DNA from: Klebsiella pneumoniae
Lineage (GTDB): Bacteria; Pseudomonadota; Gammaproteobacteria; Pseudomonadales; Pseudohongiellaceae
Length of the DNA stretch: 50,433 nt
Direction: 5' to 3'
Assembly: GCA_945902215.1 (NCBI GenBank)
Contig: CAMDML010000015.1
Location: forward strand, 1-50,433
Position 1 is the stretch's first letter, and each line of letters opens with the position of its first letter. Made by a program: the position numbers and the translations under genes. The notes below the pieces were generated by a model. The model was not told the DNA's origin. It did no database searches and saw only the letters and a list, made by a program, of their open reading frames with translations. This document shows, in pieces, positions 1-8,370 of this stretch.

Positions 1-220
1 CCCAGTTCACGCCTGGTGCGTTGGCAGCGGCAACTTCAATAAACACATGCACGTGCGGATTGGCCCAGTCGATGGCGGTGACGCGGCCGTTGAGTGTCAG
101 CGTTTGCGCTTCATCGAATTTCGCGGCAACAGGATGATGTGCAAGCGCCGTGGTGGCGACCAGCGCCAGCAGGGTGGCGACCGTTCCAATGGCGCGGAAC
201 AACGCGACGCGATTCTTCAT
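1..220 (-). CDS. DUF6152-like secreted protein, 3' end outside window
   Basis: The ATG lies at 218-220 on the minus strand and the frame stays open to base 1, giving 73 residues of an incomplete protein. The N-terminus is a clear signal peptide (MKNRVALFRAIGTVATLLAL, then a cleavage region ending ALAHH), so the product is exported. The following segment, with HHPVAAKFDEAQTLTLNGRV and then DWANPHVHVFIEV, matches the pattern of the small DUF6152 family and of the complete paralogue at 1086-1499 (HHSFAMFDQ, QWTNPHVWIFVDV). The family has no established function. It is third in a minus-strand series of small secreted proteins. Confidence 0.8.
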   Translation of the reverse strand, partial: MKNRVALFRAIGTVATLLALVATTALAHHPVAAKFDEAQTLTLNGRVTAIDWANPHVHVFIEVAAANAPGVNW

Positions 221-268
221 GACTAACTTCCCGCTCCGAACAATGGTGAGTGCTGCGCCGTGGCTTGA

Positions 269-1045
269 TTAGAAATCCGCTTGCGTCTGGCCTTCTTCAT
301 CGAGCGGATGACGATCGTTCTCCGCGCAGACGTATTCGAGAATGTCCCAGGTGCGATCCCTGCGGAAGGTGTGCGTGCGGTGCCAAGGTTGTTCCAGCAC
401 GTTGGAGTCTTCGAAGGTGAAGTCGAGATGCAGCAGATCCTTGTTCTCGGCATCGAGGTAGATGTGTTCGGTGATTTTCAGATTCTCGCTGTTGGTGATG
501 CCGGCTTCGCCCAGACGTTGACCCGCGCGGGTGCCGATGGTTTCCACCACCAGAGTGTCACCTTCCCAGTGACCCACTGAATAGCCGTAGAAGTTGGGAT
601 CGATTTCATCTGCCGCTGGCAGCGAACGGCCGTCGGTGTAGATACGGCGCACCATCATCAGCGCTTCCTGGTTGATGACAATCTTGCCAGGGGTGATCAG
701 GAATTCGAGACTGTAGGGCATCGTCATCATGGTGGGCATGCCGTCGGGTTCGCAGTTCGACAAGCCTTCGGGAATTTCGTAGTTCGGATTCGCGGCCACT
801 TTCGCGCGCTCTTCCTCGTAAGTTTCCTTGTAGCCGCCGATCAGCACCGGCGCATCACCGCCAACGCGGCCGATGTTGGGTTGCCAGATGCCGCGCCAGT
901 CGGGCAGTTGATCGAGCTCCGCGTAGCTGACAGTGTCGGAACTGGCGGGATAGATCGGGCGCTCATCCTGCGCCAGCGTAATACCTGCCAGTGAAAGCGC
1001 CAGTAGGGAAGCAGGAAGTGTTATTCCTTTGATGAGAGTTTGCAT
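269..1045 (-). CDS. secreted protein of unknown function, neighbour of DUF6152 genes
   Basis: 258 residues with an N-terminal signal peptide (MQTLIKGITLPASLLALSLA, cleavage probably after TLAQ). I do not recognise a characterised family. The mature part has a WRGIWQPNIG segment near the start and a GHWEGDTLVVETIGTRAG segment in the middle. That second motif recurs, as far as I recall, in secreted proteins encoded beside DUF6152 genes in uncultured Gammaproteobacteria. It sits 40 bp downstream of one DUF6152 gene and 48 bp upstream of the next, all on the minus strand, so the three are probably one transcript and work together in the periplasm. Substrate and activity are unknown. Confidence 0.75.
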   Translation of the reverse strand: MQTLIKGITLPASLLALSLAGITLAQDERPIYPASSDTVSYAELDQLPDWRGIWQPNIGRVGGDAPVLIGGYKETYEEERAKVAANPNYEIPEGLSNCEPDGMPTMMTMPYSLEFLITPGKIVINQEALMMVRRIYTDGRSLPAADEIDPNFYGYSVGHWEGDTLVVETIGTRAGQRLGEAGITNSENLKITEHIYLDAENKDLLHLDFTFEDSNVLEQPWHRTHTFRRDRTWDILEYVCAENDRHPLDEEGQTQADF

Positions 1046-1085
1046 GGGAGCCCCTGATTCTTTGGTTTTTTATTGGAGGGTTTGG

Positions 1086-1499
1086 TTATTGAGCAGGATT
1101 GTTGTCCGTGCACACTTGCTGGGCAGCGCCCACGTCGCAGTAATACAGGCCATTGGCCATTTTGATGGTGTAGAAGCGGCCACCCGGTTTGCCGTTGGCA
1201 TAAGGGCTGACGGTGAACTCGACCTGATCGCCCACTTTCACCATGTCGCTGCGGAAATTGCGCCGGGCGAGATGCACCTTGCTGGTCAACTCCATGCCCC
1301 AACGTTCCAGAGTGCCGTCGTCTTTCGGTACATCGACGAAGATCCACACATGCGGGTTGGTCCACTGCACCTCGCCGATGGTGCCTGTGTGCGTGACCTT
1401 TTGGGACTGGTCGAACATGGCAAACGAGTGATGCGCGAGCGCGAGGGTCGGCAGCAAGCCGAGTAACAGTACGGGGAGTATGCGTGGCAAATTTTTCAT
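1086..1499 (-). CDS. DUF6152-like secreted protein
   Basis: 137 residues from the ATG at 1497-1499. A longer open frame begins at 1655, but its first 52 residues do not look like protein and lie outside the signal peptide, so the internal ATG is preferred. Signal peptide MKNLPRILPVLLLGLLPTLA, cleavage near ALA-HH. The mature protein starts HHSFAMFDQ and carries TGTIGEVQWTNPHVWIFVDV, the hallmark of DUF6152. Two cysteines near the C-terminus (YYCDVGAAQQVC) could form a disulfide. It is a paralogue of the partial gene at 1-220. Function unknown; small beta-rich periplasmic proteins of this kind may bind a ligand or a partner enzyme. Confidence 0.8.
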   Translation of the reverse strand: MKNLPRILPVLLLGLLPTLALAHHSFAMFDQSQKVTHTGTIGEVQWTNPHVWIFVDVPKDDGTLERWGMELTSKVHLARRNFRSDMVKVGDQVEFTVSPYANGKPGGRFYTIKMANGLYYCDVGAAQQVCTDNNPAQ

Positions 1500-1575
1500 T
1501 GTTATGGCCTCAATTGAGGAATTCCCGGAAGGTGCGAGCGAGAATAGCAGCAAGCAGCGGCAGGGGGCAATTGGG

Positions 1576-2055
1576 TTAGCGCTTGGCGTCGTGGGACATG
1601 GTGCGGCGTTTGTCGAGGTTCCATTCACGGTCCTTTTCCGTCTGGCGCTTGTCATACTCGTGCTTGCCCTTGGCGAGCGCGATCTGGCATTTCACAAGAT
1701 GGCCCTTCCAGTACAGCTTCGTGCAAACACAGGTGTATCCCTTCACCTGAACGCCGGCGAAGACGCGTGACAACTCCCGCTGGTTCAAGAGCAGCTTGCG
1801 GGAGCGCGTGGGTTCGGCAACGTGATGGGTGTTGACCGTGGGCAGCGGTACAAACTGCGCCCCGAGCAGCCAGGCTTCGCCGTTCTTGACTTGGATGTGG
1901 CTGTCGATGAGCTGTACTTTCTTTGCGCGCAGGCTTTTCACTTCCCAGCCGAGCAGCGCGATGCCGGCCTCGAATTTGTCTTCAAGGAAATAATCGTGGG
2001 TAGCTTTCTTGTTGCTGACGATTGTGGAATCGTCTTGCTTGGATGACTTCGACAT
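1576..2055 (-). CDS. smpB: SsrA-binding protein SmpB
   Basis: 159 residues, the normal length for SmpB. It binds tmRNA and delivers it to stalled ribosomes for trans-translation. Recognisable blocks in order: NKKATHDYFLEDKFEAGIAL near residue 15, GWEVKSLRAKKVQL, KNGEAWLLGA, the basic RSRKLLLNQREL stretch, and the C-terminal KGKHEYDKRQTEKDREW tail that folds in the ribosomal mRNA channel. Start ATG at 2053-2055. It is divergent from ratA, the usual arrangement in Gammaproteobacteria. The tmRNA gene ssrA is not in the window. Confidence 0.97.
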   Translation of the reverse strand: MSKSSKQDDSTIVSNKKATHDYFLEDKFEAGIALLGWEVKSLRAKKVQLIDSHIQVKNGEAWLLGAQFVPLPTVNTHHVAEPTRSRKLLLNQRELSRVFAGVQVKGYTCVCTKLYWKGHLVKCQIALAKGKHEYDKRQTEKDREWNLDKRRTMSHDAKR

Positions 2056-2152
2056 ACGGCCACATTATAGGTGCGTAACAAGGCCCTGCCTATAAATTCT
2101 GCTACACTTCATGCACATCCAGCGGGTTCCCGCAGGTGCTTTGTGAGTTCCG

Positions 2153-2602
2153 ATGGTCACCATTTCCCAATCAGCACTGCTGCCGTATTCCGCGGAACAA
2201 ATGTTTGCGCTGGTCAACGACATTGCTGCGTATCCGCAATTTATGCAGGGATGTCTGAACGCAGAGGTGTTGTCAGTAGTAAGGGCTGGTAAGGCTGAAG
2301 AAGTTACAGCTCGCTTGGATCTGGGCAAAGCCGGACTGCGTTATTCATTGACTACGCGCAACCGTTTGCAAGCGCCGGAGCAGATGACAATGACGCTGGT
2401 CGATGGTCCCTTTGCGGCGTTCACCGCCGAGTGGCGCTTTGTTCCCCTTGCCGCAGAGGCGTGCAAAACCTGTCTGGATATGTCGTTTGAATTCCGCGCC
2501 GGCCTGATTGACGCCGCACTCAGCGCGCTGTTCGAAGCCACCAGCCGCGATCTCGTTAATGCCATCTGCAAGCGCGCGGAGCACTTGTATGGAAAAAAAT
2601 GA
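2153..2602 (+). CDS. ratA: RatA/COQ10-like START-domain protein
   Basis: 149 residues of the polyketide-cyclase/START superfamily. The segment LLPYSAEQMFALVNDIAAYP at residues 8-27 is diagnostic for the RatA/COQ10 group. In E. coli RatA was reported to bind 50S subunits and block 70S formation, while eukaryotic COQ10 relatives carry ubiquinone, so the true role of this family is unsettled. It is divergent from smpB (97 bp apart) and overlaps the start of rnfH by 14 bp, so ratA and rnfH are translated together. Confidence 0.92.
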   Translation: MVTISQSALLPYSAEQMFALVNDIAAYPQFMQGCLNAEVLSVVRAGKAEEVTARLDLGKAGLRYSLTTRNRLQAPEQMTMTLVDGPFAAFTAEWRFVPLAAEACKTCLDMSFEFRAGLIDAALSALFEATSRDLVNAICKRAEHLYGKK

Positions 2603-2921
2603 CCAGCGTATAAAAGTGGAAGTGGCCTGCGCGCTACCGCAGCACCAGCGCATCATCGAAGTAAAGGTGGAACCCGGCACAACGGCGCTGGCTGCAGTAA
2701 AGCAGTCAGGCATCGCGCTGGAATTTCCTGAAATTGATGTGGGCGCGGCCAGTATGGGTATTTTTTCAAAAGCGCTCGATGGCAAAACGCTGCCCTTGCC
2801 GCAGGACTATTTACTGCAAGCGCGTGATCGCGTCGAGATTTACCGGCCTTTGCTGATTGATCCGAAAGACGGACGCCTGGCGCGCGCGGCGCAAGCAAAA
2901 AAGCGCAGGCAGGAAAGTTAA
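2589..2921 (+). CDS. rnfH: RnfH family ubiquitin-like protein
   Basis: 110 residues from the ATG at 2589, inside the end of ratA; the longer frame starting at 2508 only reads through ratA. RnfH is a small beta-grasp protein (UPF0125). The segment IKVEVACALPQHQRIIEVKV and the later DRVEIYRPLLIDPKDGRLAR motif are typical. In some diazotrophs rnfH lies beside the Rnf complex, but with ratA it is generally found in the toxin-antitoxin-like pair formerly called RatAB/PasTI. No biochemical activity is established. The C-terminus is basic (ARAAQAKKRRQES). Confidence 0.92.
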   Translation: MEKNDQRIKVEVACALPQHQRIIEVKVEPGTTALAAVKQSGIALEFPEIDVGAASMGIFSKALDGKTLPLPQDYLLQARDRVEIYRPLLIDPKDGRLARAAQAKKRRQES

Positions 2922-2943
2922 TACGGTGAGGGAGCCTTCAGCC

Positions 2944-2964
2944 CCTGAGTGCACTGCACTCAGG
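2944..2964. terminator. hairpin between convergent rnfH and bamE
   Basis: A perfect 9-bp stem (CCTGAGTGC / GCACTCAGG) with a 3-nt loop lies 22 bp after the rnfH stop and just beyond the bamE stop on the other strand. No strong T-run follows on either side, so it may be a weak bidirectional terminator or an mRNA 3'-end stabiliser rather than a classical intrinsic terminator. Confidence 0.4.
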
Positions 2965-2974
2965 TCTAAAGAGC

Positions 2975-3400
2975 TCAGGGAGCAGGCGCAGAGGTTTGGG
3001 TTTGCGCTTGTTGCGGAAATTGGACGTTTTCCGGGGTTTGCACGAAATCCCCTTCGAAGTGGGTGAGCTCGCCATTGTCATCAAAAAACACGGCGAGGCG
3101 TTCCTGCGCGCGTTCGCCACCACCGGGCTGGTAGCTGTACACATAATCCCAGCGGTCCTGATCAAATGTGTCGCGGATCAGCGGGGTGCCAAGGATGAAG
3201 GTGACCTGGCGTTTGGTCAGGCCGGGCCGCAGCTGATCGACAGCCTCTTGGGAAATGATATTGCCCTGCGGAATGTCGATGCGGTAAACGCCGGGAAAGC
3301 TGAATGAACTCACCGGGTTGCAGCCTGCCAGCAGGATCACGGCACACAATAGGGCAGTGAGAGCGGTGCCGGTAGGGAGTCTGTTGCGGGAGAGCTTCAA
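2975..3400 (-). CDS. bamE: outer membrane assembly lipoprotein BamE
   Basis: 141 residues. The N-terminus is a lipoprotein signal with lipobox LLAGC, so Cys27 should be acylated and the protein anchored in the outer membrane facing the periplasm. The mature domain carries [12 protein letters not shown], then [21 protein letters not shown], then WDYVYSY, the standard SmpA/OmlA (BamE) signature. BamE supports BamA-BamD interaction in insertion of outer membrane proteins. The C-terminus is a Gln/Thr/Pro-rich tail (about 20 residues) of low complexity. It is divergent from fur, as in most Gammaproteobacteria. Confidence 0.95.
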   Translation of the reverse strand: MKLSRNRLPTGTALTALLCAVILLAGCNPVSSFSFPGVYRIDIPQGNIISQEAVDQLRPGLTKRQVTFILGTPLIRDTFDQDRWDYVYSYQPGGGERAQERLAVFFDDNGELTHFEGDFVQTPENVQFPQQAQTQTSAPAP

Positions 3401-3493
3401 GGGGTCGTGCCTTTGCTTTTACTTGCCGGAGTCGGGTGGGCATAATACCTGAACCTCTCGCGGCCTGTCAGCCGCGGCCAGGACGGACAGAGA

Positions 3494-3544
3494 CTTTAAG
3501 AGACATTAAGCGCCATTCAAGCGCCATCAAGAGAGATTAGAGGT
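3494..3544. repeat. degenerate 10-11 bp direct repeats in fur leader
   Basis: Immediately before the fur start codon the sequence runs through five imperfect units of the type TTAAGAGACA, TTAAGCGCCA, TTCAAGCGCCA, TCAAGAGAGA, TTAGAGG. The last unit supplies the purine-rich ribosome binding site (TTAGAGG, 6 nt from ATG 3550). The repeats would lie in the 5' untranslated mRNA. They could bind a regulator or arise from slippage; nothing in the sequence decides this. Confidence 0.55.
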
Positions 3545-3549
3545 ACACA

Positions 3550-3966
3550 ATGAGCGGTGAAAATCAGGAACTGCGCAAGGCCGGGCTGAAAGTTACGCTG
3601 CCCCGCGTAAAAATCATGCAGATCCTCGAGAGCGCCAAGGATCGTCATCTGAGTGCGGAAGATGTCTACAAAGCACTGCGCGACGCCGATGAAGATGTGG
3701 GTCTCGCCACGGTTTACCGTGTTCTGACCCAGTTTGAAGCCGCCGGCCTTGTGATGCGCCACCATTTTGAGGGCGGGCATTCAGTATTTGAAATGATGTC
3801 CGATGAGCACCACGACCACATCGTTTGCACCAAGTGCGGCAAGGTCGAGGAGTTCATCGACGAGGTGATTGAACAGCGCCAGCTGCTCGCCGCCAAAAGC
3901 CACGGCTTCACTGTGAGCGATCACTCGCTCTACATCTACGGCCTGTGCCAGAACTGCCAAAGCTGA
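3550..3966 (+). CDS. fur: ferric uptake regulator Fur
   Basis: 138 residues, close to other gammaproteobacterial Fur proteins. The winged-helix DNA-binding region includes KVTLPRVKIMQILE and the recognition part ATVYRVLTQFEAAGL (about residues 53-67). Metal ligands are visible: the HHF motif at 71-73, the His cluster EHHDH at 86-90, Cys93 and Cys96 in CTKCG, and a second pair Cys133 and Cys136 in GLCQNC. With Fe(II) bound it represses iron uptake genes. Divergent from bamE and convergent with recN (28 bp between stops). Confidence 0.97.
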   Translation: MSGENQELRKAGLKVTLPRVKIMQILESAKDRHLSAEDVYKALRDADEDVGLATVYRVLTQFEAAGLVMRHHFEGGHSVFEMMSDEHHDHIVCTKCGKVEEFIDEVIEQRQLLAAKSHGFTVSDHSLYIYGLCQNCQS

Positions 3967-3994
3967 ACACTGCCTTGGCGGGGTAGCCACGGAC

Positions 3995-5659
3995 TCAGCC
4001 TAAAAGTTCCCGCGCGTGTGCCAGGGATTTGTCGGTCAACGCATCGCCGCCCAGCATCCGGGCGATTTCGGTAATCCGTTGTTTCTTGTCCAGCACCGCG
4101 AGGCTGGTAACAGTGGCGTCTTTGCTGGAAATCTTGCTGACCAATAAATGCTGATGCGCCTGCGAAGCTACTTGTGGTTGGTGCGTCACGCAGAGGATCT
4201 GCCCGCGTTGACCGAGCTCGTGTAACAACTCACCTACGGCGCGCGCGGTGCCGCCGCCAATGCCGACATCCACTTCATCGAATACCAGAGTCGGAATCGA
4301 CGAGGTCTGTGCGGTCACGACCTGAATGGCGAGACTGATGCGCGAGAGTTCGCCGCCTGACGCGATTTTTCCCAGTGGGCGCGGCGGCTGGCCCGGGTTG
4401 GTGCTGACGAGGAACTCGGCGGCATCGTAACCATGCAAGGCAGGCTCGGCGTTCTTGTCCGTGTTTAGCGCCAGACTGAAACTGGCCGTAGCCATGCCAA
4501 GGCGTGCGAGCTGGGTATTTACGGCTTTTTCCAGCTGTTTTGCGGCTTTTGCGCGTTTCTGGCTGAGCCCCCCAGCCTCCGCGCGGTAGTCCTTGAGCAG
4601 AATTTCCAGCGCTTTCTCCAGCGCTTCGGCATGGCCTTCGGCGCCACTCAGTTTCTGTAGTTGGCTGGCAAGTGCTTGTGCGTGCTGATACAGCTCGGCT
4701 GGTGTCACTTTGTGTTTGCGCGCCAGCCGGTGGATCAACCCGAGACGCTGGTCAACTTCTTCCAGCCGCGCCGGATTTTGTTCAATGCGTTCGGACGCGC
4801 GTAATAAAGAAGAACCTGCCTCTTCGACTTGAATCAGTGCGGTGCTCAGCATCGTGGCGGCTTCGTCCAGCAGCGGATTGCGGAAGGGCAGGTCTTCAAG
4901 CAACACGGCGGCGCGGCGCAGCCCTTGTTCCAGATTGAATTCGTCGTGCGTATTGCACAGGCCGAGCACTTCTTGCAGTGCGGCCAGCGCTTCGTCGGCG
5001 TGGCTCAGCTGTTTGTGTTCGGCTTCGAGCGCGGGCAGTTCGCCAGCCTGCAAGCGCAGTTCATCCAGCTCTTTGACCTGAAAACTCAGCAGCTCGATCT
5101 GCGCGGCCTGCGTGGCAGATGCGTTCTTCAGCGCGGCAATTTCCTGCTGCAGTTTGCGCGCCCGGCCCGCCAGTTCTTTTACCTTGAAGGCGCCGTCCTG
5201 CAGGCTGCCGAAAGCATCGAGCAGACGCTGGTGAGTGGCGGTTTTGAGGAGTGACTGGTGTTCGTGCTGGCTGTGGATGTCGATCAGCATTTCACCGAGG
5301 GTTTTCAGCTCGGCGAGGGTGGTGCTCTGGCCATTGATATAAGCGCGGGACCGGCCGTCCCGGGTCACCACCCGGCGCAAAATGCAGAGGTCGTCCTGCT
5401 CGGGAAAGTCGTGGTCGCGCAGCCAGTGCAGGGCGTCACCGTTGTCGCCAAGGGTGAAGGTGGCGCTGATATCGGCGCGTTCGACCCCATTCCGAATCGC
5501 TTCCGGGTCGGCACGGTCACCCAGGGTCAGGCCCAGAGCATCCAGCATGATGGACTTGCCCGCGCCTGTCTCCCCGGTGATCGCCGTCATCCCCTCCAAG
5601 AGGTCGATGTCGAGCTGTTCTACCAAGGCGAAATTCTGGATGGTGAGTTGAATTAGCAT
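3995..5659 (-). CDS. recN: DNA repair protein RecN
   Basis: 554 residues from the ATG at 5657-5659; the frame is open upstream to 5983 but that part overlaps grpE and is not protein-like. RecN is an SMC-like ATPase acting in double-strand break repair. The Walker A motif GETGAGKS is at residues 29-36, a long coiled-coil middle follows, and the C-terminal ABC part holds the signature LGKIASGGELSRISLAIQ and the Walker B PTLVFDEVDVGIGG. In many bacteria recN is an SOS gene, but I see no convincing CTGT-N8-ACAG LexA box in the 100 bp between recN and grpE. It is divergent from grpE. Confidence 0.97.
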   Translation of the reverse strand: MLIQLTIQNFALVEQLDIDLLEGMTAITGETGAGKSIMLDALGLTLGDRADPEAIRNGVERADISATFTLGDNGDALHWLRDHDFPEQDDLCILRRVVTRDGRSRAYINGQSTTLAELKTLGEMLIDIHSQHEHQSLLKTATHQRLLDAFGSLQDGAFKVKELAGRARKLQQEIAALKNASATQAAQIELLSFQVKELDELRLQAGELPALEAEHKQLSHADEALAALQEVLGLCNTHDEFNLEQGLRRAAVLLEDLPFRNPLLDEAATMLSTALIQVEEAGSSLLRASERIEQNPARLEEVDQRLGLIHRLARKHKVTPAELYQHAQALASQLQKLSGAEGHAEALEKALEILLKDYRAEAGGLSQKRAKAAKQLEKAVNTQLARLGMATASFSLALNTDKNAEPALHGYDAAEFLVSTNPGQPPRPLGKIASGGELSRISLAIQVVTAQTSSIPTLVFDEVDVGIGGGTARAVGELLHELGQRGQILCVTHQPQVASQAHQHLLVSKISSKDATVTSLAVLDKKQRITEIARMLGGDALTDKSLAHARELLG

Positions 5660-5681
5660 GCCTCGAATTGTAGTACAGAAC

Positions 5682-5710
5682 CTTGAATCTCCCCACCCAA
5701 GTCCCCATAT
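5682..5710 (+). promoter_or_regulatory. sigma-32 heat-shock promoter of grpE-dnaK-dnaJ
   Basis: CTTGAA at 5682-5687 and CCCCATAT at 5703-5710 with a 15-bp spacer match the E. coli sigma-32 consensus (CTTGAA, 13-17 bp, CCCCATNT) without mismatch in these cores. Transcription should start about 5717-5720, some 40 nt before the grpE ATG. The position directly upstream of three heat-shock chaperone genes supports it. Confidence 0.88.
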
Positions 5711-5760
5711 CGCGAGCAACCTGTAATTCCCACGCTTTTTTACCCTTCCGGAGGTCAGAT

Positions 5761-6315
5761 ATGGCGGGCGACCAGCACGAACAACAACAAGAAAAACCGG
5801 CAGAAGCTGGCACTGCCGCTGTAGAGCCGACAGCGGAGGTTGCCGATCTCGCTGAACGCATCCAAGAGGCGGTTTCCGCCGCCCTGGCCGAACAGCGCGA
5901 CATGGTGCTGCGGGCCCAAGCCGAGGTGCAGAACATGCGCCGGCGCTGTGAAGCTGACATTGAAAAGGCCCACAAATTTGCACTGGAGAAGTTCAGCGCC
6001 GAGTTGCTGATCGTGGTGGACAACCTGGATCGCGCCTTGAACGCGGTGCCCGATTCCGGCTCCGAACAGGTCAAGGCGCTCTTTGAAGGGGTCGAGTTGA
6101 CCCTCAAAGGATTTCTGGAAATCCTCAGTAAATTCAACATCCAGCAGCTCAACCCGGCAGGCCAGCCCTTCGACCCCCAAGTGCATCAGGCAATCACGAT
6201 GGTCGCCAACCCGAAGGTGGAACCCAACACCGTGTTGGAGGTGATGCAGAAGGGCTACACCCTCTATGGCCGGGTCCTTCGGCCGGCAATGGTGGTGGTG
6301 TCCAAAGTGGGCTGA
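5761..6315 (+). CDS. grpE: nucleotide exchange factor GrpE
   Basis: 184 residues from the ATG at 5761, which has a GGAGG ribosome binding site at 5750-5754. The open frame extends back to 5683, but this would include the promoter. GrpE dimers release ADP from DnaK. Visible are an acidic Gln/Glu-rich disordered start, a long coiled coil from about residue 25 (RIQEAVSAALAEQRDMVLRAQAEVQNMRRRCE), and the C-terminal beta domain with NPAGQPFDPQVHQAI and GYTLYGRVLRPAMVVVSK, the family signature. First gene of the heat-shock operon. Confidence 0.96.
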   Translation: MAGDQHEQQQEKPAEAGTAAVEPTAEVADLAERIQEAVSAALAEQRDMVLRAQAEVQNMRRRCEADIEKAHKFALEKFSAELLIVVDNLDRALNAVPDSGSEQVKALFEGVELTLKGFLEILSKFNIQQLNPAGQPFDPQVHQAITMVANPKVEPNTVLEVMQKGYTLYGRVLRPAMVVVSKVG

Positions 6316-6317
6316 AG

Positions 6318-6346
6318 CCCTTGAATTCCGGATGACCGGAACAATA
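6318..6346 (+). promoter_or_regulatory. possible second, weak sigma-32 promoter or hairpin before dnaK
   Basis: CCCTTGAA at 6318-6325 matches the sigma-32 -35 element, but the -10 region about 14 bp on (GAACAATAT) lacks the CCCC run. A perfect hairpin, TTCCGG-ATGA-CCGGAA at 6326-6341, lies exactly in the spacer. Either it is a minor internal heat-shock promoter that raises dnaK over grpE, or the hairpin is an mRNA processing or stabilising element. The rest of the 120-bp gap shows nothing else. Confidence 0.3.
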
Positions 6347-6435
6347 TAGGGGAAATAACGGACTGCCGCGCCTTTCCCGCTGCCAAGGTCCAACCCCCAA
6401 TTTCAACTTAAGCACAGCATTACCGGAGACAAGAC

Positions 6436-8367
6436 ATGGGCAAAATCATTGGGATTGACTTGGGTACAACCAACTCCTGCGTCGCCATTATGGAGGGCGG
6501 CAAAGCCAAAGTTATCGAGAATTCCGAAGGCGACCGCACTACGCCGTCGATCATTGCCTATACCGAGGAAGGTGAAATCCTGGTTGGCATGGCGGCCAAA
6601 CGCCAGGCAGTAACCAACCCGAAGAACACCTTGTTTGCGGTGAAACGCCTGATCGGCCGCCAGTTCAAGGACGATGTCGTCCAGAAAGACATCAGTATGG
6701 TTCCCTACAAGATCGCCAAGGCTGACAACGGCGATGCCTGGGTAGAAGTGCGTGGCGAAAAAATGGCGCCGCCGCAGATCTCTGCACAAGTCCTGAAAAA
6801 GATGAAGAAGACCGCCGAGGATTACCTGGGCGAACCCGTTACGGCGGCGGTTGTTACCGTGCCCGCGTATTTCAACGACGCCCAGCGTCAGGCGACCAAG
6901 GACGCCGGCAAGATCGCTGGTCTCGACGTTAAACGCATCATCAACGAACCTACCGCTGCCGCGCTCGCCTTCGGTATGGACAAGAAAGAAGGGGACATGA
7001 CCATTGCCGTGTATGACCTCGGCGGCGGCACCTTCGACATTTCCATCATCGAAATTGCCGTGACCGACGGTGAGCACTCCTTTGAAGTGCTTTCCACCAA
7101 CGGCGACACTTTCCTCGGCGGCGAAGACTTTGACCTGCGCCTGATCGACTTTTTGTCGGAAGACTTCAAAAAAGCCACCGGCATCGACCTGCACAATGAT
7201 CCGCTCGCACTGCAGCGCCTGAAAGAGGCCGCGGAAAAAGCCAAGATCGAACTCTCGTCCGCGCAGCAGACGGAAGTGAACCTGCCGTACATCACGGCCG
7301 ATGCCAGTGGTCCGAAGCACTTGGTCGTCAAACTGACCCGCTCAAAACTGGAATCGTTGGTTGAAGATCTCGTCAACCGCACCATCGAGCCGCTGAAAGT
7401 GGCGCTGAAAGACGCCAAAATTGGCATCGACAAAATCGACGACGTGATTCTGGTTGGCGGCCAGACCCGCATGCCGCTGGTGCAGAAGAAAGTGGCTGAA
7501 TTTTTCGGCAAGGAAGCGCGTCGTGACGTGAACCCTGACGAAGCTGTGGCGCTCGGCGCTGCCATTCAGGCTGCAGTATTGGCCGGCGAAGTTACTGACG
7601 TCCTCTTGCTCGACGTGACTCCGCTGTCGCTTGGCATCGAAACGCTCGGCGGCGTTGCGACAGCGCTTATAGAGAAGAACACCACGATCCCCTGCAACAA
7701 GAAGCAGACCTTCTCCACCGCTGAAGACAACCAGGGCGCCGTAACGATTCACGTTGTACAAGGCGAACGCAAACAGGCTTCGCAGAACAAATCGCTGGGC
7801 CGCTTCGACCTCTCCGATATTCCGCCGTCACCGCGCGGCATGCCGCAGATCGAAGTCAGCTTCGACCTGAATGCTGACGGCATCCTGAATGTGTCCGCCA
7901 AAGATCTGGCGACGAGCAAACAGCAGTCAATCGTCATCAAGGCCTCCAGTGGCCTGACCGAAGAAGAGATCAAGAAAATGGTGCGCGATGCAGAATCGCA
8001 TGCGGCCGATGACAAGAAATTCGAAGAACTGGTCACCGTGCGCAACCAGGCAGACGGTTTGATCCATGCCACGAAGAAAACGCTGATGGAAGCGAAGGAC
8101 AAGTTGCAAAGCGGCGAGAAAGAGAAGATCGAAGCGGCAATTGCCGCGCTCGAGCCTGCGCTCAAAGGCGACGATCTGGACCAGATCAAGGCGCTGACCA
8201 AGGATCTGACTGATGTCTCCACCCCGCTTGCGCAGCGCATGTACGAAGAAGCGCAGGCCAAGCAGGGTGCACAGGGTGCAGGTTCTGCTCCCGGCGGCGA
8301 TGCCAGCGGCAAGAACAGCGACGATGCGGTTGACGCTGAGTTCGAAGAAGTCAAAGAAGACAAATAA
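6436..8367 (+). CDS. dnaK: chaperone DnaK (Hsp70)
   Basis: 643 residues, full length. The nucleotide-binding domain begins [17 protein letters not shown] (residues 4-20) and contains [11 protein letters not shown] and the phosphate loop [12 protein letters not shown]. The linker [19 protein letters not shown] precedes the substrate-binding domain, and the protein ends with the conserved acidic tail [11 protein letters not shown]. It is an ATP-driven cytosolic chaperone working with DnaJ and GrpE. Ribosome binding site GGAGA about 8 nt before ATG 6436. dnaJ starts 3 bp after the stop, so both are on one message. Confidence 0.99.
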   Translation: MGKIIGIDLGTTNSCVAIMEGGKAKVIENSEGDRTTPSIIAYTEEGEILVGMAAKRQAVTNPKNTLFAVKRLIGRQFKDDVVQKDISMVPYKIAKADNGDAWVEVRGEKMAPPQISAQVLKKMKKTAEDYLGEPVTAAVVTVPAYFNDAQRQATKDAGKIAGLDVKRIINEPTAAALAFGMDKKEGDMTIAVYDLGGGTFDISIIEIAVTDGEHSFEVLSTNGDTFLGGEDFDLRLIDFLSEDFKKATGIDLHNDPLALQRLKEAAEKAKIELSSAQQTEVNLPYITADASGPKHLVVKLTRSKLESLVEDLVNRTIEPLKVALKDAKIGIDKIDDVILVGGQTRMPLVQKKVAEFFGKEARRDVNPDEAVALGAAIQAAVLAGEVTDVLLLDVTPLSLGIETLGGVATALIEKNTTIPCNKKQTFSTAEDNQGAVTIHVVQGERKQASQNKSLGRFDLSDIPPSPRGMPQIEVSFDLNADGILNVSAKDLATSKQQSIVIKASSGLTEEEIKKMVRDAESHAADDKKFEELVTVRNQADGLIHATKKTLMEAKDKLQSGEKEKIEAAIAALEPALKGDDLDQIKALTKDLTDVSTPLAQRMYEEAQAKQGAQGAGSAPGGDASGKNSDDAVDAEFEEVKEDK

Positions 8368-8370
8368 GTA

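Noticed and set aside
269-580. plus-strand open frames across the left-end genes
   Set aside because: They overlap signal-peptide proteins on the minus strand, lack ribosome binding sites and show no recognisable protein pattern.
2153-2921. ratA-rnfH as an active toxin-antitoxin system
   Set aside because: The pair is a conserved core locus in Gammaproteobacteria; the toxin role of RatA is disputed and RnfH has not been shown to be its antitoxin.
5660-5760. LexA box upstream of recN
   Set aside because: A CTGT is present (CTGTACTACAAT) but the matching ACAG half is not at the right distance.
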